A program made the translations under genes and the position numbers. The notes under the pieces are model-generated. The model searched no databases. It was not told the DNA's origin and was given only the letters and a program-made list of their open reading frames with translations. From JBKPFU01 sp046728975 (GTDB taxonomy: Bacteria; Actinomycetota; Thermoleophilia; Gaiellales; Gaiellaceae), in assembly GCA_046728975.1 (NCBI GenBank), contig JBKPFU010000079.1:1-12652 (forward strand): a stretch of DNA of 12,652 nt, read 5' to 3'. Each line of letters opens with the position of its first letter. Position 1 is the first letter of the stretch. Shown here one piece after another: positions 6,760 through 12,652 of the stretch.

Positions 6760-7481
6760 ACCTGCTCCTCGCTGAGATGTCCATCGATCATCCGCACGCG
6801 CCGGTGGGTGCGCGCGGCGACGGCGTCGTCGTGGGTGACGATGACGATCGTCAGGCCGGCTTCGCCGAGGTCGTCGAACAGCGACAGGACGGACTCGGTG
6901 TTGACGGAATCGAGGTTGCCGGTCGGCTCGTCGCAGAGCAGCACGCTCGGATCGCCTTGCAGGGCGCGGGCGATCGCGACGCGCTGCTGCTCGCCGCCCG
7001 AGAGCTTCGTCGGCACGAACGACTCCCTGTGGCTCATGCCCACGCGCGCCAGCGCCGCTCGGGCGCGGTCGGCGCGGCCCTCCGAGGACGTGCCGCGGTA
7101 GACCTCGGCGAGCATCACGTTCTCGAGCACCGTGCGGTGGGCGAGGAGGTTGAACGTCTGGAAGACGAACCCGATGGCCTCAGCACGCAGCGCGGCTCGC
7201 TGATCGTCGCTGAGGGCGCCGACATCGATCCCGTCGAACAGGTAGGTGCCGGTGCTCGGCCGGTCCAGGCAGCCAAGCACGTTCAGCAGGGTCGACTTCC
7301 CCGAGCCTGACGGCCCGACGATCGCCAGCGACGTGCCGTGGCGCAGCACGAGCTCGACGTCGCGCAGCGCGACGACCGGCGGATCGCGTCCGAAGGTGCG
7401 GCTGATCCCGCGCAGCTCGATGACCGGGGCCACGCCCTCGTCCGGCGAGCCCGCGACGTCGAGAGCCGGCGCCGCGTCCAT
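6756..7481 (-). CDS. MacB/LolD-type ABC transporter ATP-binding protein
   Basis: Cytoplasmic ATPase of the MacB-type system, 241 aa. Walker A GPSGSGKST (56-64), Q-loop Gln108 in FVFQTFNLL, signature LSGGEQQRVAIARAL (from 160), Walker B LLCDEPTGNLD with Asp184/Glu185, and switch His217 in VTHDD are all intact. The FQTFNLLxxxTVxENV and EPTGNLD wording is typical of the MacB/LolD/FtsE branch. The first 18 or so residues (MDAAPALDVAGSPDEGVA) precede the usual family start. ATG 7481 overlaps the adaptor stop by one base (TGATG), which supports it; a later start at the GTG for residue 17 is possible but less coupled. It is cotranslated with the permease downstream. Confidence 0.94.
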   Translation of the reverse strand: MDAAPALDVAGSPDEGVAPVIELRGISRTFGRDPPVVALRDVELVLRHGTSLAIVGPSGSGKSTLLNVLGCLDRPSTGTYLFDGIDVGALSDDQRAALRAEAIGFVFQTFNLLAHRTVLENVMLAEVYRGTSSEGRADRARAALARVGMSHRESFVPTKLSGGEQQRVAIARALQGDPSVLLCDEPTGNLDSVNTESVLSLFDDLGEAGLTIVIVTHDDAVAARTHRRVRMIDGHLSEEQV

Positions 7482-9352
7482 CAGCCGCGCCTCGAGCCGA
7501 CGATGACCTGGTCGCCGGGACCCAGTGCCTCGGCCTGCACGGGCCTCACCTCGACGAGGCCTTCCGCCGCCAGGCCCGGCACGACCTTGATGATCTGCGT
7601 GCGCCCGCCGCGGCGCACCTGGACTCGTGAGTCGCCGTCACCGCCCACAGACAGCGAGCTGGCCGGGACGGCGAGCACCTCGCCGCTCGTGCTCTTGACC
7701 GCGATCGTCAGCTTCACCGACGCGCCGACGAGCGCCCGCACGGTGGGCTCAGGGGTGATGGCGAGGTAGAAGCGGCTGGGGTCGACGCGGTTCGTCCCCG
7801 GCGTGTCGGCCACCTGGCTGACCACGCCGCGCGCCTTGATGCCGAGGTCCTGGTCCTCGATCACGACCCGATCGCCCACGTGCACGAGCTTGGCGTCGGA
7901 GACCGACAGCGAGGAGTCGATGGCCAGCCGCGAGCTGGTCACGTTCATCACGCTCCCCGAGACCTGGCTTCCGCGCCTGGCCTTCACCGCGTCGACGCGC
8001 AGCGGAAGCGTCGGGAAGAACAGGACCTCGTTGGCCGGCACCTGGACGTTGGACTCGGCCGAGATGCGGGCGACCTCGGCCTGCGTGCGCTGCTCCTCCG
8101 CGGCGGTGGCCGCGGCGATCGCTCGCATCGTGGCGGTGTCCGCCGGACGGCTGAGGATCCGCACGCGCTGGGCCGAGAGCCTTGCGGAGGCTCGCGCCGT
8201 GCGGACCGCCTCCCGGGCGCGACGAAGCTCAGCCCCAGCGACACGCACGTCGCGCACCGCCTGCGCGGCATCCGCGTGCGCCTTGCGCTGCGCGTCCGGG
8301 CCGGCGAGGCGAACGGCCTCGGCCGCCGCGATCGCCGCATCGAGCTCGGCGCGTGCGCGCGGGATCGCATCGGCCGCTGCGCTCGCCGCCGCGACCGCTG
8401 CCTCGCGCTCGGAGGGCGGAGCGTCCGGCGCGACCTCGAGGATCTTCAAGCGGGCGTTGCGCTCGTCGGCGATCGCGGCGTCCAGGGCCGCCTGCTTGTT
8501 CCCCACCTCGACGGCGGCCGCGGCCTGGTCGCGCTTGTCGTTGGCGACCGCCACCGCCTCGCCCCCGCTCAGGCTCGCCGCTGTCGCGCGCGCCTGCGCG
8601 AGCTTGGCCTCGGCGGTCGAGACCCCGAGCACCGCGGTGTCGAGCGAGTCGCGGGCAGTCACGGCGTCGAGCCGCGCCTGCTGGACCTCGGCGGGGGTCG
8701 CGGTCTTCGCCTGGTCGATCGTGCTCAGCGCCTGGAGGTGCGCGTCGCGCGCCTGGGCGGCGGCGGCCTCGGCGGTGCGCAGCTGCTCGCGCTGCACGTC
8801 CGTGGGCCCGAACGGATCGAACCCCTGGCTGCGGTAGAACGCCGATACCGCGCGCTCCGTCGCGGCGTCGTAGCGCCCGTCGACGGCACCGGGAGACAGC
8901 CCGAAGGCGGCCAGCGCCTCCTCGAGCTGGCGCACGTCGGGTCCCTGGAGTCCGCGATGCAGGTCACGGCTCATCGGAATCTGCCCGGGGAGCACGAAGA
9001 CGGGTCGTCCGTCGACGCTCAGCGCGACGTCCCCGGCGCCCAGCTGCGCGCGCCGGCGCGGCGCCCGCGTGACGATGTCCGAGCCCTGCTTGACCCGCGA
9101 GGTGCCGAGCACCGCGGGCTGGGGCGCCCCGTAGCGGACCGTCCCGCGCACGATCACGACTGTCGACAGCGTCCGGCGGGTGACCGGAACCGTGATCGGC
9201 GACGCCGTCGGTGCTGCGGTGTCCGCCGCGATCTGCGCGGGCGAACGGATCTGGCGCGCGGCCGCCCAGCCCACGACCGCCAACCCAACGAGCGCGACCA
9301 TCGCGAAGAGCGCGATGCGCCGCTTGCCGATGGACCGCAGCTTTCCGGGCAC
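7481..9352 (-). CDS. Peptidoglycan-binding HlyD/MacA-like adaptor protein
   Basis: Membrane-anchored periplasmic-adaptor-like protein, 623 aa from GTG 9352. Basic start, single TM about 13-32, first half of a lipoyl/barrel-like region about 55-125, then a peptidoglycan_binding_1 domain at about 131-178 (LHRGLQGPDVRQLEEAL, VDGRYDAATERAVSAFYRSQGF). A very Ala-rich coiled coil covers about 185-455, and the returning barrel half with VPANEVLFFPTLPLRVDAV and later beta domains runs to the end. In actinobacteria this combination accompanies MacB-type permeases; the wall-binding domain would fix the adaptor to peptidoglycan in place of the outer-membrane partner used in Gram-negatives. Start choice: GTG 9352 has GAGGG 3 nt upstream and lies 5 nt after the previous stop; ATG 9385 would add 11 residues but has no ribosome site. 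The low-complexity coiled coil may mislead simple homology searches. Confidence 0.88.
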   Translation of the reverse strand: MPGKLRSIGKRRIALFAMVALVGLAVVGWAAARQIRSPAQIAADTAAPTASPITVPVTRRTLSTVVIVRGTVRYGAPQPAVLGTSRVKQGSDIVTRAPRRRAQLGAGDVALSVDGRPVFVLPGQIPMSRDLHRGLQGPDVRQLEEALAAFGLSPGAVDGRYDAATERAVSAFYRSQGFDPFGPTDVQREQLRTAEAAAAQARDAHLQALSTIDQAKTATPAEVQQARLDAVTARDSLDTAVLGVSTAEAKLAQARATAASLSGGEAVAVANDKRDQAAAAVEVGNKQAALDAAIADERNARLKILEVAPDAPPSEREAAVAAASAAADAIPRARAELDAAIAAAEAVRLAGPDAQRKAHADAAQAVRDVRVAGAELRRAREAVRTARASARLSAQRVRILSRPADTATMRAIAAATAAEEQRTQAEVARISAESNVQVPANEVLFFPTLPLRVDAVKARRGSQVSGSVMNVTSSRLAIDSSLSVSDAKLVHVGDRVVIEDQDLGIKARGVVSQVADTPGTNRVDPSRFYLAITPEPTVRALVGASVKLTIAVKSTSGEVLAVPASSLSVGGDGDSRVQVRRGGRTQIIKVVPGLAAEGLVEVRPVQAEALGPGDQVIVGSRRG

Positions 9353-9357
9353 GACCC

Positions 9358-9930
9358 TCAGCCCACGGCGCCCGCGGGTACGCATGCGGCGAACACGGTG
9401 AAGCCGTGAGCAGCGCCGGTGTCGCTGTTGTCAACGCGGCCGGTCCACGCGCGGCCGCCGCCGTCGGGGTAGCTGTCGACGACGGCGGTGTTGTCGGTGT
9501 CGTCCACCTTGACGCCGCCACCGACCGCCGCTTGGCCGAAGTCGCACACCGCGCTCGCCGTGGCCGTCGCGTGCATGCTCGTCGGGTCGGCGACGGGCAC
9601 GCTCGCCACCACGGTGCGATAGGTGACCCGGTCGAGGCCCGCCGCCGCGCCCGCGTGGTCGCTGCTCGCCGCGCTGAGGGCCGATGCCACGCCCGACAGG
9701 GAACCTTCCCTGACGTCCCTGCCCGTGAGCGACTCGTTGACGACCTTCGAGCCGTCGACGGCGTTGGAGCGGATGTTGGCCTTCGCCACCGCCGAGCGCT
9801 TGAGCTCCTTCGACCCGACGCTGCGCGCTGGGATCTTGACCGCGGCGTAGGAGACGCCGCCGAGCGACACCAGCAACGCGACGAACGCGACCACGATCGA
9901 CGGTGAGAACCGAAGCCGTCGAGCGAGCAT
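9358..9930 (-). CDS. Secreted decapeptide-repeat protein, first gene of the efflux operon
   Basis: 190 aa, unknown function. Signal peptide: basic MLARRLR, hydrophobic 11-25, likely cut after SYAA (residue 30). Residues 37-76 are four 10-residue repeats: SVGSKELKRS, AVAKANIRSN, AVDGSKVVNE, SLTGRDVREG. They have small/hydrophobic residues at positions 1-2 and a hydrophobic one at 7, suggesting a small beta-solenoid, related in style to pentapeptide repeats. The C-terminal half (about 100-190) is Gly/Asp-rich with two Cys (129, 183) that may pair. Proteins opening with RFSPSIVVAFVALLVxLGG and such repeats are, from memory, abundant in Solirubrobacterales. ATG 9930 is preferred over GTG 9948 because AAGGGGG lies 8 nt upstream. 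It is driven by the operator at 9966-9998 and followed by the adaptor 5 nt later, so it is probably a wall or surface component made with the exporter. Confidence 0.82.
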   Translation of the reverse strand: MLARRLRFSPSIVVAFVALLVSLGGVSYAAVKIPARSVGSKELKRSAVAKANIRSNAVDGSKVVNESLTGRDVREGSLSGVASALSAASSDHAGAAAGLDRVTYRTVVASVPVADPTSMHATATASAVCDFGQAAVGGGVKVDDTDNTAVVDSYPDGGGRAWTGRVDNSDTGAAHGFTVFAACVPAGAVG

Positions 9931-9965
9931 CTCGCCATCCCCCTTCACTCAGATCACGACTGGCG

Positions 9966-9998
9966 ACCGTAGAGGGGACGAATGAGATGGACATGAGA
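9966..9998 (-). promoter_or_regulatory. Direct-repeat operator and promoter of the efflux operon
   Basis: Read on the minus strand: TCTCAT (9998-9993), 5 bp, TCTCAT (9987-9982), exactly 10 bp, then TACGGT (9971-9966) as a TAnnnT -10. Both boxes are perfect copies, the best pair in the window together with 12114. Transcription should start near 9959, giving a leader of about 30 nt containing the AAGGGGG ribosome site of the gene at 9930. It lies 6 bp from the facing operator of the second response regulator, so one regulator could activate both directions. Confidence 0.7.
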
Positions 9999-10004
9999 CG
10001 CCGC

Positions 10005-10038
10005 TCTCATGTTGCTGTCATCTACGGAGCGCGATGAT
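10005..10038 (+). promoter_or_regulatory. Direct-repeat operator and promoter of the second response regulator
   Basis: TCTCAT (10005-10010), 5 bp, TGTCAT (10016-10021), then GATGAT (10033-10038) as a weak -10 at 11 bp instead of 10. Six bases after that hexamer comes the GTG start (10045), so the transcript would begin at or next to the start codon and be leaderless. No Shine-Dalgarno is visible. The site would give autoregulation. One box mismatch and the weaker -10 suggest lower output than the divergent efflux promoter. Confidence 0.55.
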
Positions 10039-10044
10039 TAGGCC

Positions 10045-10725
10045 GTGCGCGTGCTCGTGGTCGAGGACGATGTGCGGATGGCCGCCGCGCTGCGACGGGG
10101 GCTGCACGCGGAGGGGATCGTCGCCGACGTCGCCGTCGGCGGGGACGAGGCGGTGCGCAGGATCCGTGCCGGCGCCTTCGACGCCGTCGTGCTCGACGTG
10201 ATGCTCCCGGACATCGACGGCTTCGAGACGTGCCGCAGGCTGCGCGCGTGCGGCGCCTGGACGCCGGTGATCATGCTCACCGCGCGCGATGCGGTGGAGG
10301 ACCGCGTGCGCGGCCTGGACTCGGGCGCGGACGACTACCTCACCAAGCCGTTCTCGCTGGCCGAGCTGCTCGCGCGCCTGCGTGCGCTGGTCCGGCGCGG
10401 ACCCGTGGAGCGGCCGACGGTGCTCGAGGTCGGCGACCTGCGGCTCGATCCGGCGACGCGGCAGGTATGGCGCGGCGACGTCGAGATCGAGCTGTCGGCG
10501 CGCGAGTACGCGCTGTTCGAGACCTTCATGCGGCGCCCTGGCCAGGTCCTCAGCCACATGCAGCTGATCGACGCGGCATGGGACCTCGGCTACGAGCACC
10601 GGTCCAACGTCGTCGAGGTCTACGTGCGCTACCTGCGCGAGAAGATCGACCGGCCCTTCAATGCCAAGTCGCTGGAGACCGTGCGCGGCATGGGATATCG
10701 GCTTCGCAAGGACGGCGGGGCTTGA
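10045..10725 (+). CDS. OmpR/PhoB-family response regulator (second two-component system)
   Basis: 226 aa, cytoplasmic DNA-binding regulator. Receiver domain about 1-115: acidic cluster EDD (7-9), phospho-acceptor Asp51 in VVLDVMLPD, LTARD segment, and switch Lys in DDYLTKPFSLAELLARL. Winged helix about 125-222 with ELSAREYALFETFMRR, the recognition region SNVVEVYVRYLREKI, and the ending ETVRGMGYRLRK. Start: GTG 10045, no ribosome site, probably leaderless. The stop overlaps the kinase start by three bases (TTGA). It lies divergent from the efflux operon, with facing TCTCAT operators between them, so it is the best candidate for the protein that binds these repeats. Clearly paralogous to the regulator at 441, with identical spacing of the receiver residues. 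Confidence 0.94.
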   Translation: MRVLVVEDDVRMAAALRRGLHAEGIVADVAVGGDEAVRRIRAGAFDAVVLDVMLPDIDGFETCRRLRACGAWTPVIMLTARDAVEDRVRGLDSGADDYLTKPFSLAELLARLRALVRRGPVERPTVLEVGDLRLDPATRQVWRGDVEIELSAREYALFETFMRRPGQVLSHMQLIDAAWDLGYEHRSNVVEVYVRYLREKIDRPFNAKSLETVRGMGYRLRKDGGA

Positions 10726-12104
10726 CCCGGCTGCCCATTCGCATCCGTCTCACCGCCGCCTTCGCGTTGGCCATGCTGCTCGTCCTCATCGGCGCCGCGT
10801 TGTTCGTGTACGTGCGCCTGCGGGAAGACCTCGACGAGGGCGTCGACGCCAACCTGAGCACCCGCGCCGCCGCTGTCGTCGGGTCGGCGCGCGGCGCCCG
10901 CTTCCCCGCCGCCGGGGCGGGAGGAGGGCAGCCGGAGGAGAGCTTCACCGCTGTGCTGGGACCCGGTGGGCGGATGCTGGACATCACGCCCGGTGTGCGC
11001 GAGCGGGTCCTGACCGATGCCGAGTTCCGCCGCGCCACCCGCGGTCCGGTGCGGTTCGAGCGGCGGATCGCCGGGGTCGAGGGGACGACGCGCGCGCTCG
11101 CCCGCCCGCTGCCCGGGCAGTCGGTTGCGACGGTGGTGGTCGTCGGCCAGTCGCTCGACGATCGGGACGTCGCGTTGCACGGGCTGACCACGTCGTTCGC
11201 GGTCGGCGGCGTGATCGGGGTGATCGTGGCGTCGATCGTCGGCTACGCGCTCGCGAGCGCGGGGCTGGCTCCCATCGAGGCGATGCGCCGACGGGCCGCC
11301 GAGATCTCGCTGACCGGCGAGGACGAGCGCATGCCCCTGCCCGCCGCTCGCGACGAGGTCCGTCGCCTGGGCGAGACGCTGAACGAGATGCTCGACCGGC
11401 TGCGGCGGTCGTTCGATCGCGAACGGCGGTTCGTCGCCGACGCCAGCCATGAGCTGCGGACGCCGATCGCGGTCGTCAAGACCGAGCTCGAGGGCGCCCT
11501 GCGCACCGGCGATTACGGTCCGCGGGTGCGCGAGGCCCTCGTGGCTGCCGTCGAGGAGTGCGACCATCTCGCCCAGCTGGCCGAAGACATGCTCGTCATC
11601 GCGCGGGCAGCCGACGGCCGGCTCCCCGTCCGGCGCGAGGACCTCGCGGTCCGGCCGCTGCTCGAGGGCGTCGGCGCGGCCTTCGCCGACCGAGCAGGCC
11701 AGCAGGGCCGAGCGATCAGGGTCGAGGCGCCGGAGGACCTGCACGTCTCGGCCGACCCCATGCGGCTGCGCCAGGCGCTCGGCAACCTCGTGGACAACGC
11801 CCTGCGCCATGGCGCGGGCGACATCGCGATCGGCGCGCGCAGTGCGTCGGCCGGAGTCCAGCTCGACGTCGCAGACCAGGGCCCGGGGTTCGGTCCGGGC
11901 ATCGCCGATCACGCGTTCGAGCGCTTCGTGCGCGGCGACAGCGCCCGCACGCGCGGGGGCACGGGACTGGGGATGGCAATCGTGCGGGCCGTGGCCGAGG
12001 CCCACGGCGGGTGGGCGGCGATCGCGCCCGGCGACGGCGCAACGGTCCGGATCTGGCTGCCCTGCGGATCCTCGGCGGCGACCGTCGTCGAGGACGCGGC
12101 CTGA
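10722..12104 (+). CDS. Sensor histidine kinase (second two-component system)
   Basis: 460 aa membrane kinase. TTG 10722 is taken as start: it overlaps the regulator stop (TTGA), a GGCGGGG lies just upstream, and the product then begins LPIRIRLTA like the first kinase. TM1 about 10-31, extracytoplasmic region of about 120 residues with no recognised fold (Gly-rich around 55-70), TM2 about 153-176, HAMP, HisKA with DASHELRTPIAVVK (phospho-His243), ATPase domain with N-box NLVDNALRHG, G1 DQGPGFGPG and G2 GTGLGMAIV. All boxes are intact. The sensor part differs strongly from that of the first kinase, so the two probably detect different inputs. Nine bases after its stop another direct-repeat operator begins, serving the lipoprotein gene at 12153; the same kinase-then-operator arrangement follows the first kinase. 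Confidence 0.92.
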   Translation: MTRLPIRIRLTAAFALAMLLVLIGAALFVYVRLREDLDEGVDANLSTRAAAVVGSARGARFPAAGAGGGQPEESFTAVLGPGGRMLDITPGVRERVLTDAEFRRATRGPVRFERRIAGVEGTTRALARPLPGQSVATVVVVGQSLDDRDVALHGLTTSFAVGGVIGVIVASIVGYALASAGLAPIEAMRRRAAEISLTGEDERMPLPAARDEVRRLGETLNEMLDRLRRSFDRERRFVADASHELRTPIAVVKTELEGALRTGDYGPRVREALVAAVEECDHLAQLAEDMLVIARAADGRLPVRREDLAVRPLLEGVGAAFADRAGQQGRAIRVEAPEDLHVSADPMRLRQALGNLVDNALRHGAGDIAIGARSASAGVQLDVADQGPGFGPGIADHAFERFVRGDSARTRGGTGLGMAIVRAVAEAHGGWAAIAPGDGATVRIWLPCGSSAATVVEDAA

Positions 12105-12113
12105 GCGCGCGCG

Positions 12114-12146
12114 TCTCATCCTCGTCTCATGGCCGCCGCCTACGTT
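12114..12146 (+). promoter_or_regulatory. Direct-repeat operator and promoter of the right-edge lipoprotein gene
   Basis: TCTCAT (12114-12119), 5 bp, TCTCAT (12125-12130), exactly 10 bp, TACGTT (12141-12146) as TAnnnT -10. Six bases later comes the ATG at 12153, so the mRNA should be leaderless; no ribosome site is present. The central CTCAT-CCTCG-nCTCAT and the GCCGCCTA before and within the -10 are shared with the site at 2524-2556. Confidence 0.7.
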
Positions 12147-12152
12147 GCCGGC

Positions 12153-12652
12153 ATGGGTGTACGAACGTTTGCCATGGCGTTGGTGGCCGGAGGCGCGATC
12201 GCCGCTTGTGGCGGCGACGACGGCGCATCGGCGGGGACCGAGGCACCAGCCCCTGATACTCCGAAGTTCACGACGCGAATCGACAACCCGTACTGGCCGA
12301 TGGCCCCGGGCACGCGGTGGACCTATCGCGAGGACGGCGAGAACGGCCGCACGCAGCGGGTCACGGTCACCGTCACGCACCGCATCAAGACCGTCGCATC
12401 GGGCGTGCGCGCGCGTGTGGTGCACGACGTCGTGACCCGGGGCGGGAAGCTGATCGAGAACACCTGGGACTGGTACGCGCAGGACCGCGCCGGGAACGTC
12501 TGGTACCTCGGCGAGGACACCACCGAGTACGAGAAGGGCAACGCGGCGACCCGCGAGGGCTCGTGGGAGGCGGGTGTCGACGGTGCCCGGGCCGGGATCA
12601 TCATGCCCGCCCATCCGCGCGTCGGGATGCGCTATCGCCAGGAGCACTACGC
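12153..12652 (+). CDS. Lipoprotein of the DNxxxPxxPGTxxTY family, 5' part
   Basis: Open from ATG 12153 to the right edge (166 codons plus two bases), so the 3' end is missing. Lipoprotein signal: VRTFAMALVAGGAIAAC, with lipobox IAAC and Cys19, followed by GGDDG. The mature part starts with DNPYWPMAPGTRWTY, then beta-rich sequence with VTVTHRIKTV, ENTWDWYAQDRAGNVWYLGED, SWEAGVDGARAGIIMPAHP and VGMRYRQEHY. I recognise this as a conserved extracytoplasmic family of unknown function seen in actinobacteria and other bacteria. It shares its N-terminal motif with the truncated gene at the left edge, which lacks a lipobox. It has its own regulated promoter, independent of the kinase upstream, and is predicted to be translated from a leaderless mRNA. 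A surface-sensing or envelope role is inferred only from location and regulation. Confidence 0.88.
   Translation, partial: MGVRTFAMALVAGGAIAACGGDDGASAGTEAPAPDTPKFTTRIDNPYWPMAPGTRWTYREDGENGRTQRVTVTVTHRIKTVASGVRARVVHDVVTRGGKLIENTWDWYAQDRAGNVWYLGEDTTEYEKGNAATREGSWEAGVDGARAGIIMPAHPRVGMRYRQEHY

Noticed and set aside
4691..6784. A 697-codon minus-strand frame overlapping the permease and lipoprotein genes
   Set aside because: Shifted-frame shadow of the real genes; translation is Arg-rich with no domain.
4753..7101. A 782-codon plus-strand open frame opposite the permease and ATPase genes
   Set aside because: Arg/Gly/Ala-rich low-information translation antisense to well-conserved ABC genes; long antisense frames are expected in GC-rich DNA.
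10629..12647. A 672-codon minus-strand frame opposite the second kinase
   Set aside because: Shadow of the kinase and of the right-edge lipoprotein; no recognisable motif and the opposite strand has intact catalytic boxes.

Overview
The window is GC-rich DNA (roughly 70% by eye) with GTG, TTG and ATG starts and 1-4 nt stop/start overlaps. This is typical of an actinobacterium. Class Thermoleophilia, order Solirubrobacterales, is my best guess, mainly because of the secreted protein at 9358-9930. Its N-terminus (RLRFSPSIVVAFVALLVSLGG) and short repeats are, from memory, very common in that group. There are no tRNA, rRNA, CRISPR or insertion-sequence signals.

Layout: (1) 1-186, minus: 5' end of a secreted protein running off the left edge. 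(2) 187-440: intergenic, with several hairpins, a T-tract terminator on the plus strand and a degenerate regulatory repeat. (3) 441-4578, plus: OmpR-type response regulator, histidine kinase, then ABC-2 ATPase, ABC-2 permease and a membrane-anchored NEW3/CARDB-like protein. (4) 9930-4585, minus, meeting block 3 tail to tail with a 6-bp gap: secreted repeat protein, peptidoglycan-binding MacA/HlyD-like adaptor, MacB-type ATPase, MacB/FtsX-type permease, and a lipoprotein with a duplicated Cys motif. (5) 10045-12104, plus, divergent from block 4: a second response regulator and histidine kinase, paralogous to the first pair. (6) 12153-12652, plus: a lipoprotein running off the right edge. It shares a DNxxxPxxPGTxxTY motif with the left-edge protein, so paralogues flank the two kinase/exporter modules.

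The most interesting signal is in the control regions. Four of them carry a 6-bp box, TCTCAT or one mismatch away, repeated after exactly 5 bp (an 11-bp direct-repeat period). They lie before the ABC-2 genes (2524), before the efflux operon (9982-9998, minus), before the second response regulator (10005) and before the right-edge lipoprotein (12114). In three of the four a TAnnnT -10 hexamer follows exactly 10 bp after the second box; in the fourth a weaker hexamer follows after 11 bp. A weaker fifth copy (331-347) lies before the first response regulator. This looks like one self-contained regulon: an OmpR-family regulator encoded here would switch on its own operon, both ABC export systems and a surface lipoprotein. 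Two of the promoters appear to give leaderless mRNAs. The inducing signal and transported substrate cannot be read from the sequence; envelope stress or antimicrobial export is an inference from the gene families.
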